Shown: positions 11,738 through 24,200, counted from the stretch's first letter. The stretch: 57,973 nucleotides of DNA from Acanthaster planci (GCF_001949145.1 NW_019091381.1:3028527-3086499), one strand, 5' to 3'. Made by a program: numbers and translations. The notes: generated by a model from the sequence alone, not told the origin.

Positions 11738-14697
11738 ATGTATCCAGCCAGGTTTTCTATCTGTTTGTTCGCTTTTGCCTCGCTGTGCGTATTCATGGGA
11801 CCATCCGCAGCACTACCTCTCCAGCAATTCCTGAAGTTGCACCGTCCGTCCAGAAGTGTCAGTGCGCTTCAGAGGCACACCTCGCATTTGGCCAACGAGG
11901 CAACGATTGTGAAAGGCTCGACCGACACGCTTCATGAAAATTACGTGAGTATTCGCTCTTCGCACGCTGCCGCCACAGGCATGCAAAGCCTTGATCAGGC
12001 AGCTTTTCACAATAATTGTAGCCGGCGGTTCAGTGACTCCTGTGTATCTTGCTTGTAAATGTAATTTTGCGTTAGTTCTTACAGGCCTACCATGCGATTG
12101 GACAAAGCGATTCTGGCGCGATTTGTACAAGTTGCCAGTTCGAGGCTCTGCATGCCTATGGCGGCAGCGTGCAGAGAGCGACTTACGCGAATATATAAGA
12201 CTGTATTCAGATTAGACGCCGTAACTGCGGTGGCACCGCACTCACAAGTACATTCTTTAGCTTGATGCGCGTGTGCATGTCACAATTCATGACACCCAAT
12301 TGGTCGAAGAGGCACACAACGCGCGCGTACCGCCTATTCGAGCGTTGAGATTGTATCAATCAATGCCCAATGCAGAACATGCCAACCGTGCAAGTACACG
12401 CAAACGCGAGTCCCCCCCCCCATCCCAAGGAACGTCGTTCTGTTCCCAAAGGAATATTTGTTGCAACTTCGTCTGTGAGAGGAACGCATCTGACAGCGGG
12501 CACCCGGGGAAAATGCCGCAAAGCGTCCTTCACTATAGAGGGTTTGCGTGGCTGCCATCTTTTAGGCCAGTGCTTTTGTTTTACAGAATTTTCACAAAGA
12601 AGGTTTCCCTCTTGGAAAAAACAGAACTGGCCTGCAAAATGGCACCACGCACCGAAGCGTGACATCACTGCGCACCAGAAAGCGCAGTGCAAATATGGAA
12701 TGCGTACGCGTTCCTTCACTAGATCGCCAAAGGCTTGCTGGGAGCCAACGTGGCGCGGCAAGATCGTACCCATGGGGAGAGGTTGGTGCAGTGCAAACGA
12801 ACTGAGTACGCGCGCGTGTTGGTTCACGCGCTGGATCTCGCGCTAATAATTTTAAACACCTAACTGTGCGTGTGACATATTCACTTCGGTACTCTATACA
12901 GGTTTCTCACGTGACGTAACAGAACGGGCAAAGACACTTCAGAAAGCGTACCATGAGGCGCGTGCATTTTCGAATTTGTGTAATTCTATTGGCGGATTCA
13001 TATACGTCAGAATGTTGGGAGACTTCGAAGGTGCGCGCGTTTCCGCGTACATCTGTGTAAAAATTGAACGCTGACCATCCAAAACCACGTGATTGAAAAA
13101 TCCTCTATAGCGGCCAAGCTTTGCGGCTTTGTTGTTGAGGGGCACAGTTAAACCCACGTTACTCTAACTGTGTCAGACCAAAGCTAATCCCTTAGATTCA
13201 CGATTCAGCACATTCTGTGAATAAACTACTAACATTACGTTTTGGCTGCCTGCTAAAAACTCGAACGACGCACATAATTAGATTCTGCGCGCACATGCCA
13301 TGCATTAAGTGACAGCATCTTATGATACTGCATCAAGCATTTGAATAAAAGTAGCTTATCTAAGTACTCGGTGTTGGGGGCGATGGAAACTGCAGCACTG
13401 CAAGGGCGTCCTCTTGGTTGCCATGCTTCTCGGAAAGTGGTGTAGCTTATTATGACTCATGCATTAATTGTTGTTTGTCCGAAAACAGATGAATGATCGC
13501 TTTGGACAAACCACCATAGTCCGTACCCAGGATTTAACAGCGCCCTCTTTAACTTTGCCCGGCACTTACGCAGTGGACGCAAATCATATCTCGGTAAGTT
13601 ACCACATTTATATGGTTTGGGATTTAGCAGAGCCGCTTACTTCCACGTGGTATTTTAGTGCACACAATCCCTGAGCTATTTGAAATATTTGACTCAAACA
13701 CCGGGGGGCTCAGAAGTATTCTGGACAGCGCTTAGTTCCAGTATATCGCCAGCTATTGATTCGAACGTAGCCATGCCAGATTTCCTTTTGGACAGAATAC
13801 TATGAAAAACTGTAGCAGACGAAATGGAAGAAGTTCTTCCCACGGGAAATCACTGCTTTGTGAAACAGCGCCCCCTCCTGAACATGCACCATTTAATTCA
13901 CGAGATTAATGTTGTTTTGCCTCTGAACACAGGACAGCGAGATTGCCGAACGGCATTACGATAACTTGGTCTGCTACAAGCAAGTGCTGATTAAGGTCAA
14001 CGCGACAGAGCCAACGCACTCGAGCAGTATAAACGACGTTATCCAGAAAGTGAAACTCCTGATCGCAAGGCTCACAGAAGTGGTAAGCGTCATTAAACAG
14101 GGCCCTTCTCTTTCCTGCCTACCCGCGGCTGGTAAATCTACAGCTGGCCGTCAGTACAGAAATACATGTAGAATAAAAGTTGTACTTCACAAAAGGAGTT
14201 TAGAACTTTGATCTCACGCAAACCTCTTCGCTATGTTGCACCCTTTTATATTTTATCCTTCGCCATTTTGCATCCTTACTCGGTGCGTTCTCACGGGTGT
14301 GTACATCCTACGCCCCCGGCATTCTTTAACCATTCTACACCAAAGCTAGTTATCGTCACCATGCAGGCTCGTAGGACTGCTTAGTTCTCGCTGAAGATGT
14401 TCGCCAAGTCTGAGCTAAAAGCCCAACCGACAACCCAACGGCCAATCAAGCCGTCTTCAGCACCGCAGAGCGAAGTTCACTAAGCCTCACACTTTCCCGC
14501 CTTTTTCCCCCCCGTATGTTTGCACACAGCGTGAGTTGTTCAACCAGTCGTCCGCCGACCCCCAGCCTTGCTCCTCGGACACCTTCGATCAGAACACAGA
14601 GAGGGACCAGCGAACCCTGTACGTCCTGCAAGAGTTCATCGCCTACATGTACCAAGTGGCCAGCGACTTCGGCGTTCTCTCTAGCCACTACCAATAG
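11738..14697 (+). CDS. Cytokine gene B: secreted CNTF/LIF/IL-6-like four-helix cytokine, 209 aa
   Basis: Coding exons are 11738-11944, 13489-13593, 13933-14082 and 14530-14697 (TAG). All have GT-AG borders and all introns are phase 0; they join to 209 codons. Residues 1-25 form a signal peptide (hydrophobic ICLFAFASLCVFMG, then PSAA), so export is expected. Predicted helix A is about 41-66; helix B (SEIAERHYDNLVCYKQVL) and helix C (INDVIQKVKLLIARL) both sit in exon 3; helix D (RTLYVLQEFIAYMYQV) is in exon 4. Helix B resembles the AERLxxNLxxYR stretch of CNTF, and helix D resembles CNTF's VLQEL..D...ISSH segment, here VLQEF..D...LSSH. Mature cysteines 118 and 168 could pair. Sequons occur at N127 and N159. 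The F-x-x-K receptor motif that precedes helix D in the LIF/CNTF group is not evident. The likely role is an extracellular ligand for a gp130/Domeless-type receptor acting through JAK-STAT. The gene model is strong; the subfamily is inferred from pattern matching without a search. Confidence 0.82.
11945..13488 (+). other. Intron 1 of cytokine gene B
   Basis: 1544 bp with donor gtgagt and acceptor gaaaacag. It contains a GC-richer block at 12700-12800 that is repeated inverted near 24.6 kb, and a small hairpin (CACTGCGC/GCGCAGTG, 12666-12689). Overlapping ORFs here are read-through of exon 1 or chance. Confidence 0.7.
12718..12790 (+). repeat. Segment shared in inverted orientation with 24575-24645
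   Basis: Inside it, 12751-12773 is an exact 23-bp reverse complement of 24589-24611. Weaker identity extends on both sides (AGATCGC..AAGGC upstream, GAGGTTG downstream). One copy is in intron 1 of gene B and the other about 3.4 kb upstream of gene C. It could be a dispersed repeat or a shared regulatory element. Confidence 0.7.
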
Positions 14698-15500
14698 CGC
14701 ACGCCAGACCTTCGGTTCTCACGACAAGACGACAGCAGGAAGATCTTCTCGTTTGTAGTAGAGTAACTTCAAATTCCAACCTGATGCGGAGTTGGGATTT
14801 AAAACAGCGAATAAGTTTACTATAACAGCGCACCCTGCAGCCCAGTACTGGTATAAATTCTGTTTAGGTGTTATTCAGATAAAGTACTTCTGAAATCTCC
14901 GTTGTTGCCTTTAGGAAAAAATGTCCATCATGATTGCTACAAGCTTAAAAATTCATTGTCTCTTATTTTGAAAAGAAATGTGTACATCTATTTTAATGTA
15001 TCTAATATTTATACCTTTTCCTATTAACTTATTGTATGAGTATTATATTACATACATTCCTTAAAATGATTCTTTTTAACTTATTTATTTATGTCCAAAT
15101 CATAAATACACAAATTATATCTATTGTTTAATTGTAACGGTGTGTGTAGAATTTAACAAACTTGCAATAAAGTGTCAAGCGGAATACTTGTTTCAAAAAA
15201 GGAAGAGAGTTTTATGATGCAATGTTCCACTGATCAGCAATCTGTCAATCCATCATATAATGCGGGCCATCATGACTGATACAAGCTTTAAAAAATTCAA
15301 TGGCTCTTCTTTTGAAAAGAAATATACGTTCATCTGTTTTAATATATTTAATATTGGTATCATTGTCCTAATAACAGATTATATTTATATAGCTATTTAT
15401 GTCCAAATTATAAATACATAAAATGTATTTATTTATTTATTCGTAACAGTGTGTGCAGAATTAAACAAATTTGCAATAAAGTGTCAAACAGGCCACTGCT
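14698..15500 (+). other. AU-rich 3' UTR of cytokine gene B with two poly(A) signals
   Basis: Past the stop the sequence carries the ARE nonamer TTATTTATT at 15081-15089 and an overlapping ATTTATTTATTTATT run at 15427-15441. AATAAA signals lie at 15166-15171 and 15475-15480, both in the context TTGCAATAAAGTGTCAA. AREs of this class destabilise cytokine transcripts. Two poly(A) sites would give mRNAs differing by about 310 nt and by their ARE content. Confidence 0.72.
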
Positions 15501-15576
15501 TTTAACAAGGAAGAGACTTTCATGGTGCAATGTTCCACTGATCAGCAACATGGCAGTCCATCAGAACTAGCGGGCC
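14925..15576 (+). repeat. Tandem duplication of the gene B 3' UTR (two units of about 310-340 bp)
   Basis: Unit 1 (14925-15266) and unit 2 (15267-15576) align throughout, from CCATCATGA[TC]TG through GAAAAGAAAT, TTTATGTCCAAAT and GCAATAAAGTGTCAA to TGCAATGTTCCACTGATCAG. The copies have diverged by substitutions and small indels, so the duplication is not recent. Each unit keeps its ARE and poly(A) signal. Confidence 0.88.
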
Positions 15577-16739
15577 ATCAGAGATGGCGATCCATCAAAG
15601 ATGGTCCATGTAAATTTAGAAGACGCCCTCACACAGTAATACTAAAGAATGGATGGGGCAAAGATGCGTTCCCTGTCCTGTGTCCAATGCGTGAAAAGAC
15701 CGATACTTACGTCACAAACTTTAAAAGTCAAGACCTCTTTCCTGAGGCAGTATGATGAGACCATAGAGCTACATACAAAACACGATCCATTAAGCCTCAT
15801 AGGAAAGCGCCCATAAAAATTGGTTTATGAGAGCCTGGAGAAAGCGCGAAGAGAGTGCGAAAGAAAAAGATCCGACAAGTCAACTCCCTCATTTCTCCCC
15901 CAGTCATTAAAGTCCTGTCCATGCACTTCGATACTGTGCATGGACTATTTGTCGATACCCGTCTACAAGGAATGCAGTAGCGAGAGTTCAGATTGACAGG
16001 GGAAAGTTGGGGACTTGACACAGGAATGTTCGATCACAAGACCGATCCTGTACTTTACATGACAATATGACAGACTGCTCCCTGTTTTCTTTGATCCACA
16101 ATTTGGCCAAGTTTCGAACATCCTGTAGTATCGATTCTTTAGCTTCTTCCCGTAAAGAAGGCCCGTTTATCACGAGTAGCAAACCTCACAAAACGTGCAG
16201 GGTCGCGTGATGCCCTCGTTCACTACTGGGTTGCATAAGGAAACTGGTCACACTTGTTCCGAATGAGTATTTTCTTATAAATAGCACGAGCCATTAAAAA
16301 ACGGTGCGTGGAAATGAACTTTCAATTTCACCAAAACGAAATGTTTTGTTAACCGAGAGAGCATCGGTGCATTTACGTCAAAATTTTGGATGTCATAAAA
16401 ACGAAGCCTAAATCGAAACAATAATGACGTAAACATTGGAAAGGTCTTTCATTTCTTATGTTTCAAAATAATATGTTTGCCTTCAAAACTGCCTTTTGTT
16501 TTTTTGTTAGGTTAGTCATCAATTTCCACAATTATAAATCAGCGTCGCTTCAATATATTCAACCCCTTGTTTCCAAACTTTGTTTTCTTTTTTAAAAAAA
16601 TCAGGTTTAGGAGGAAATGATGATCGTGGTAGTTTGTTGATTTCTGAAGTGCGAGTTCATTACCAAATAGGTCCAAATTGCCCCGGACATTACTAACAGT
16701 ACGAGAACTTCCATAAGACGAACCTGTTACTCGGCACCA

Positions 16740-17200
16740 ACAAGGAATGCAAGGAGCACTAGCACCTATGGCCTACGGGACATACGTGTAGTTTGGGCCT
16801 ACGGAACATTGGTGTACTGGCGCCTGTGCAGGGTAATAGGAGAACTGGTGTCTAGGGTCTATGAAACATTGCTATTCCTGCAAGTCCTACGGAACACTTG
16901 AGCCTAATGGAACACTGGTGTACTGGCGCCTGTGCAGGGTAATAGGAGAACTGGTGTCTAGGGTCTATGAAACAATGCTATTCCTGCCTAATGGGCCTTC
17001 AGAACACTAATGTCAATAGGGCCTGCAGAACGTTAGTACCTATAGGGCCTACAGAACACTGCCATTAAACATGGAACGCTGGTACCTGGATCCACCAGCG
17101 CCAATACGGCCTAAAACAGACTGGTACCTACAGGGCCCACAGAACACTGGCAGGAATACGGACCGCTGGTATCTGGGGCCTAGAACACATACTGCGGCCC
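16740..17200. repeat. Degenerate minisatellite with an exact higher-order duplication
   Basis: Many variants of a GGCCTA.GGAACACTGGTACCTA-like short unit follow each other. Within them a block of about 79 bp at 16803-16881 is repeated almost exactly at 16909-16987 (offset about 105 bp), including ACTGGCGCCTGTGCAGGGTA and the motif GGTGTCTAGGGTCTATGAAAC. Recent unequal exchange inside an older array is the simplest explanation. Confidence 0.8.
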
Positions 17201-18974
17201 TGACCCAAGATCTCGATGCTTACACGCCTTGTGGGACACGTTCAGATAGACTTTAAGTCCCAAGCAGCAGGAACCAAGCAAGAGTAAAGGAAGGAGGGGC
17301 GTGTCCTCACTATGCAGTAAGACAACACCCGTGTGTGAGTGCGCCCCCTTGGCAGGTACTATGCGCATGAGAAGGTTACTTTCCACCATCAGGCAAATTT
17401 GGTCCTGAAGTGCGTGGACCTGCATGCGCGGTTCCCTACAACATAACGGAATTGCGAGAACGAATATAATGTTAAAATGTGTCATTTCTGGGGTATTTTT
17501 GGTATTTTTAACAATTTACTTATTTAAAATTAGTGTGCGGGTTCCACACTAACGGTTGACAGAAAACAATGTGTGATAGGTCGTACACAAGACGCCAAAA
17601 AATATGATACCGTTTGTTACCAAGTTTTGATAGCATACTTTACGAGCTTAATACGTATTTCCCCGGTATGCACCCCATGATTCACGGGAGATTCCCTCCG
17701 ATCGGGGGGGGGGCAAATTTATTCCTGGGAAAAGTGCAAACACTAATTTGAAAACAAAAATGCCCTTGTCTCCCAGAGAAAATAATTTTTGTAATTTCCC
17801 CGCCTGTATACTTCAAATTATAAAAGACAATACGGCACTGAGCACACTGACCGCCTGGAGGCGCTCTTCTCGTGGGCTGTTGTGGGGTTGCTAATCAGTT
17901 GAAGAAATCGTCAATACGCGACGATAAAATGTCCTCTCTTTAAAGTAGGCTACCAGGAAAAATAACGTATCAAAAGTTGACGTTTTCGGTCCCTGTGCCT
18001 GATTCCAAGGGCTTCCTTTTTTCGGGGATTTCTTTCCACTTGTAGAACTGAACCTACAGAACTGCCTTATCTTAATATCATTATCATTGATCGGATTCTG
18101 GAAAGACTGTGTCAACTATCGGATCATCCCAATCACAAGACATTGTATTTATTCTTTCTTTCCTATCTATTTCGAAATAAAAATGGCTCCATCGCAAAAG
18201 AGGGCCCGACTTCATCCAGGTTCATGGGAACACAATCTATTGCATTCAGTTCACTGCCTCCATCCTTCTGTTCACTTTTTTTTGGGGGGGGGGTGTTACA
18301 AAACAATCAAAATGGAGGATGTTGGGTCGGTGAAGTTGGGGTGGTGCAGTCAACAGGCCTATTATGTACTGATGACGTCAAACAATGTTTACGATGCACT
18401 ATCTTATGGAGAGTGGAGGCCCGTCTACAACAGAGCATCATAGGAAAGCACATGAAACAAAGTGTGGCGTCATCAGTACTGCATAGGTTCACTCGAATCA
18501 ATTTACTGGCTTTGAAAAAAGTGGCGCCTTTGCAGTTATGGCGCAGTGCGCCCTCAATCTGCAAAATGAGAAATGTCAAGTCACAAGGTTTTCTCGCGAA
18601 TCATCGCTGTGCATAAAAAAAAATTCACAGCACTTCCTAGGCCCGATTTTTGGGCCTTCAAAGATGGCTGTAATATTAACATTTAGTGTTGCAAGACGCG
18701 AAATCAAGTTTAGAACAGAAAATGTATGTGTGGGGTCGACGTCCGACACTTCGTGCAAGATATCCGAGATACGCGACGTGCCCGTGCCGCCCGATCGTGG
18801 AGCAGGTCCTGTGAAATCCACAGAGCAGTTTGACGTCGGAAAGGGAAGTGATGCATGCGAAACAACAATACCCCTTTATTGCCGAACAACAGAAGGCTCG
18901 AAGCGGTTTGTGACATTTTCTGGCTCTCAGGTGTGAATGAACGTGGCTTCGCAGAGTGCGAAATGGTTCCGATA

Positions 18975-19165
18975 GGGCCTGCTCCTTTGACGTCACAGTC
19001 GCGTTTTTCCTACAAGAGGCTTTAGAGTGGCTGCTAAAACTATGGTTGACCGTCAAAAGTAAAAGAATACTTCACGGAGTCAAAAGTCCCTCGCAGCGGT
19101 CCAAATCACTAGATACTAATACACGTACTACAGAATACTAAATGAAAATATCACCCTATTTTCAG
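18975..19165 (+). repeat. Dispersed repeat, second copy at 36325-36500
   Basis: Shared blocks in the same order include GCTCCTTTGACG, GTGGCTGCTAAAACTATGGT, AAAAGTAAAA and ATACTAAATGAAAATAT. The copy here directly abuts the TIR element at 19172. Confidence 0.75.
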
Positions 19166-19171
19166 GGAACC

Positions 19172-19415
19172 AGGGCCGTTTTCCAATACTCGACGTCGTC
19201 TCCGTCTCAGGCTTCGTTTCCAAAACCAATCCCCGATTGTGGGCCTGAAGCGTTTGAATTACATTGGATTACTGTAATTATTGGCTCTCTTGCGTCTTAT
19301 TTGATGTTCTGTGGAACTATTCGACTGATTACTGCGCTTACAGCGCCAAAGTCTGCTAGTAAAAGACAGTTGAAGCCTGAGACAGAGCCGAAGTTGAGTA
19401 TTGGAAAACGGCCCT
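19172..19415. mobile_element. MITE with 44-bp terminal inverted repeats
   Basis: The ends 19172-19215 and 19372-19415 are inverted copies. The outer 20 bp (AGGGCCGTTTTCCAATACTC) match exactly, and the inner part continues to TCTCAGGCTTC with about five mismatches. The element is 244 bp and has no transposase. The ORF across it (19142-19417), with a membrane-like hydrophobic stretch, is a by-product. Confidence 0.88.
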
Positions 19416-19859
19416 AAACTCAGCCAAACGTATAGTCTGTTGTAAATATTCTCTGACGACTGCCTCGACCAGTCGAAGGAACTTAACAACGGCTACGTGA
19501 AAATTTGTTGGTGGTTTTTTTTTTTATCTTCCTTCTTGAAATTCACGTCGGAAACCCGAGTAAATAAGGTTATTATGCTTGACGCCCAAACGAACGAGAA
19601 CGCGAAGTCTTGACGGCAGATCAAAATATTCGTGCCGCGAATTTGAAAAAGTTCAACACTTTTCCACCTTAGGCAAATTTCGCTGCAGATGTTTTGTGAA
19701 GTCGTTCTTTTTGCTTTTCGCCTGAAGTATGAAGTGGCATGTTCCTAAAAATAAACACTTGAGTTTTATTAATTTCACAGTCAATCAAGCAAAAATCCGC
19801 ACCTACTGGATGTCTAAACAAAAGCCCAAATGGCCACACAGCATCAAAAGAACTTGCTC

Positions 19860-20020
19860 ACACGATCGCACGCACACAAATGAACAATCTCCCGACAAAA
19901 GGGTATATTCACGTGTGAGATTTTCCAGGGGAAAACCCTAAACACCTTCTAAATGAGTGCTGTGCCAATCTCCTCACCCACGTGTAGCGATTAAATCCAC
20001 TACAAGCGGTGTAGTGAAGC
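19860..20020 (+). repeat. Dispersed repeat, second copy at 22900-23075
   Basis: Shared ordered blocks are AATCTCCC[GA]ACAAA[AG]GG, TTTTCCAGGGGAAA and a final [AG][TA]CAAATCCACT. The two copies lie 3 kb apart in the same orientation and differ by indels in the middle. Confidence 0.6.
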
Positions 20021-20362
20021 AAATTAACATGCTATAAGGTCTGTCAAATACTATATTAATTCTCCCATTCATACTTCACTGCGATACGCTACGAATTTAG
20101 GTCTATTATTAGTTTCCTGAATGGCGAAGAAAGTTTTATCGTCATCGTGTTCGCAAAGTTACAGGAATAATGTCAAAATGATATTTTTTTTCTAAATTCT
20201 AGTTATAAGAAGTGGTTTTGCTTTGAAAGTATCAATTTTAAGGTTTCTGGTGTGTTTAAAAGGGCGACACTTCGTTAAAATATATGAATTATATTAATGA
20301 TGTTAAGGGCAGAATAGGGAACCGTCGGAAAATTGCATGATTGCAGAGTGAACCTCAATTCA

Positions 20363-20475
20363 AGATGAACCAAGAGAGGGCGAAATTTTTCTTAGCGACG
20401 GAGGCTCCTTTGGTCGGAACTGAACTTCGCTGGTTCACGAACGACCAGGAAATGCACGCGTTACGGTCGCATCGC
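20363..20475 (+). repeat. Dispersed repeat, second copy at 33721-33824
   Basis: Both copies read CTTAGC[GA]A.GGAGGCTC, then TTTGGTCGGA, GCTGGTTCACG and AGGAAATGCACGCGT, in the same order and orientation, with about 85-90% identity by eye. No coding capacity. Confidence 0.75.
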
Positions 20476-23400
20476 TATCAATAATATGATTACTGCCGAC
20501 CAACATGGCTCTTTTCAACCGATAAGGGGTGCTTCTGCTCAAGGCGGAATGGCACGTTCCCCCAACCTGACACTTATGCGCCCCCTAGGTTATCCATACC
20601 TGCCGACGGGCGCCAAGATTTTTCCGACCAAAGTGTGCAACACACATCTTATCATATACATTGTAATAATTTATTGTTGATTTCAAAAAGAAAGACAAAA
20701 CGGAATTTTTACAGAACGAAACGGGGAAATTGGTTGGTGTGTTACAAAAGATGTGTCAGTAACAAAATCAAGATCGGTGTCAGTAATGTTGATGATAAAC
20801 TCTTATATTATCCTTAAGGAAAGAGAGTTCAATGCACTGGAACCCGTCAGGAAAATAGGGACACTGCCATGGAATCAAGCATACCGTGGACTTCCAAAGC
20901 CGCCACATTTGCTTTGTTTGGCGACACGTCATTCTTTTCACAATACCTCACCTTTAAATAGCCTAATTACGATCACAAAACAAGCAATGCACCTGTAGAT
21001 GACGTTTGGTGTCCAAACGTGCCTTGGAAAGCAACAATACCTTTGAAACCATTTACGATATTTTGCGGCTCTTCAGAGAGAATGAACGTGACCTCTCAAT
21101 GGGCGAATATTTGCTGCAGAGCACGATAACAGATTCCCACACGAAAACCTACTTTTCGGGGAACCTACAAGCTCAACCAAACCTCCGACAATTTGAGTGT
21201 AAAGGTTAATCTACTGGGACTATTTTTGAGGACCGGCAAAATGAACGGTGGCATAAGAACTTATCCAAGGTGCCGGAGAGAGTTGTTTTCGACAATTACG
21301 GGGGGGAGGCTAAGTGACAAGAAACAGCTCAGCCGTACTTATCGCTGCGTAACTTCCTGACCTATTAATAATAATGCCAAAAACAAGGATCTGAAAAAAA
21401 AAACACCAGTCGCATCATGTAAACTACATCGCCCAACAAGATATCAGAGACCTTTTTCCCGGAAAACATTGTGGTTAACAACTCCATTAAACTGGAGCCT
21501 GGTCGGTTCCCCTTTATGGGAAATTCGCTTCACCAAAGGACTGTTTATAGAGCTGACGTTGGCTGCCATGCACGTGCGCGGACCAGTCCCGTACCTGGCC
21601 TGAGTGTGGAATGAGCCAGGAAATACATCGTTAAACAGACACGTTTCAGACAGCGTTACGCCCGTATACGGTACTTATTCCGTCTGCGGTCGGCAAGGTG
21701 AATTGTAATCAACGATGTGATCAGCTCATGGGGCGAGGCGACATCATTTTATGGCGATGAACGGTGTTAGGTTCGCCTCGGGAGCGGACCTTGGTGGGCT
21801 GAGGTGGGAAACAACAAACCGCTAACTCCTCTCAGCCACCGCTGGCTGACATCGACGGGTGACCTTGAGGGGATATTTAGGGACATTTGCGAAAAAAAAA
21901 ATCGTACTATCGTCAAGTGAAGAAACGGAAGAATTGTTGAAACTCATTGCCGCTTCCCTCAGTGGGAGTGTCCTTGACGTTTCACCAGAAAAAAGTCGAT
22001 GTTTATTGCCTTGGTTTTGAAAGACATTTTTGAGCAATAAAAGGAAATTTTCCTTTTACTAATGTTGTGAGCTTTGACCTGCAAGGGCGAGTATGAATCT
22101 TGAACAATCACGATGTAATTGGATCAGTATCCCGCTGACTGTTTCCATGGAGACAAAAGAGAAATGGCACAAAGAGCGCTGAGCTCATTTTTGGTTTGGA
22201 TATGAAATTGCTAAAAATGCCAAATCATCACAGAACTTCCTCGATGTTCTGCCCAAAAGAAGAGGGAAAAATCCCAGACAACAATGGGTATATGAAGAGT
22301 TATGCCAAAAAGCATGAAATGAGATATTTGCATGCGACCAAAAGTGACTACGTTTGTTTTCTAAACCGCGCTCACCTTTCCGTATGACATTTCAAGTTTA
22401 AAGTTAGCGAGTTTCCACAGAGGAGCTCGATATAAGACGGTGGTTAACATTTATATTTTTCGAATGTTAATTTCTACTTTGCAAACACTCTTTTTTGTCA
22501 CATTCCTCCACATGATTGATATTGTCTAAAAAGGCAATCGCTTCGCTCTGCCGAGTTCACATTCCAAGTAGGCACTCGGTCTCACGAATGTAGTCAATTA
22601 GAAATTGCTCCACTTTTAAATGTACCAGACAGGCATAAACTGACAGTAGTTTCGTGCGTGTTATATCAGGCAAGATGTGGGACGGAGGGGTGCCTCTCTT
22701 ACCTGTCCAATCCCTATACACACTCTGGACTATTGTTACCTAAAAAAAAAAACCCTAGAAGTCTGTAAAGAATTCCTGAGAATCAGATCAAACAATGACC
22801 AACACAAAGGTGCGTGGGGGGGGTTCTCTCCGTCCCATATCTTGCTTCAAATGGTACATGTACGTTATAGATGAGCGGCCAACACAAAGAGCACAAAAGA
22901 CACCCACACGATTATCGGGCACACAACCAAAATCTCCCAACAAAGGGGTGTATGCATCATCTTTTTTTTTCCAGGGGAAAGACCCCCCCCAAAAGAAACA
23001 TGTTTTTACTGAATGCCCCCCCCCAATTTCTTTATGACGCGACTGTGGCAATCAAATCCACTGACGGGGTTGTCTAAGTATATATTTTGGCGGGGATTTT
23101 AATGACAGGTCACTCTTGTACAACGAATTTATGTTTGTTACTTGTTCAGTTACAGCTTCAAGAATGACAAAAGAAAACTTTCAGAGAGTTGCTAATTGGT
23201 ACCTTGCTCTATGACTTGACAAATTAGTACGCTGCTGTGAATGCATGACGTAACAGCAACATGAACAAATCGGGAAAAAAATCCACCGACGGGGAGTTTA
23301 CAAGTTAAAGCCTAATTTTGCAATCTCGGTATTTTTCAAGGCTGAGATGTCACAGTAAAAGAACGAAATCGAAATGTGAAAATGTACACACGCGCCGAGG

Positions 23401-24200
23401 ACTGCGAGGAGATGAAATTACAGCTCACTTTTGAGCGGAGAAAATTGCGAAACTGTTATTATGACGAACTGCAATTCAAAGTCAAAGTTACGGAAGAACT
23501 TAGCAAGTACTGTTACAGGTGGCATGGGTTTCCAACAGAGCATCACAAAGTAGCCTACAATGAGTATTTCATCTGAGGGCTGAGCCTATCGAAAAAAAAG
23601 GGAAAGCAAAGCTGGACGCGTGTTCTCTAAACTGAATGTCAACCGTACACAAGTTTGTGACATAAAGGAAAACACACACTGCAAACTGACAAAAAGTCAG
23701 GCCTTTCTCTGCTTCAACTTCTAGGAAACACAAACACCCCAGAGGTTAACACAAACCCATCACAACTATCTGACAAGTTTTTTTTTTGGGGGGGGGTCTA
23801 CCTTACAATCAATTAGAAAATTAGAGAGAAATTGGTGTAAACATCCAACCATGAAGGGATACAATGCAGAACGGGCTCTTGGTTTCATTTTAATACGACA
23901 CACCATGCTGTAAACAGTTTTGGGTGTATATGGTCATTTTTATGCAACAAAAAACTAACTTAGCCTAGGTCCAGGCTGACTTTCGATATTTACCTGTTCA
24001 AAGCCAATGATACAGGAGCGGAACTGTAGCTCCTATCGCGTTGGCCAATACTATTTTATACTCGGAAAAAAACAAAAATATACAGGCCTATATACATTAT
24101 TACTGGAGGGTTCTGTTGCAATACACGACCGCACTAATCAGGCGTTGGCTCGCTGAATGCTCTTTTCTTTCCTTCTTTTCTCTGTGTTGTACTGGCTACT

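Noticed and set aside
18087-18936. Several ORFs of 118-157 codons
   Set aside because: Different frames compete, a poly-G run interrupts the region, and no motif or homologous pattern is visible.
19142-19417. 91-codon ORF with a membrane-like hydrophobic segment
   Set aside because: It spans the whole 244-bp MITE including both terminal repeats, so it is a by-product of the element.
23376-23576. 66-codon charged ORF that looks helical
   Set aside because: Isolated, no conserved motif, no splice partners; could be a small protein or exon but nothing supports it beyond composition.
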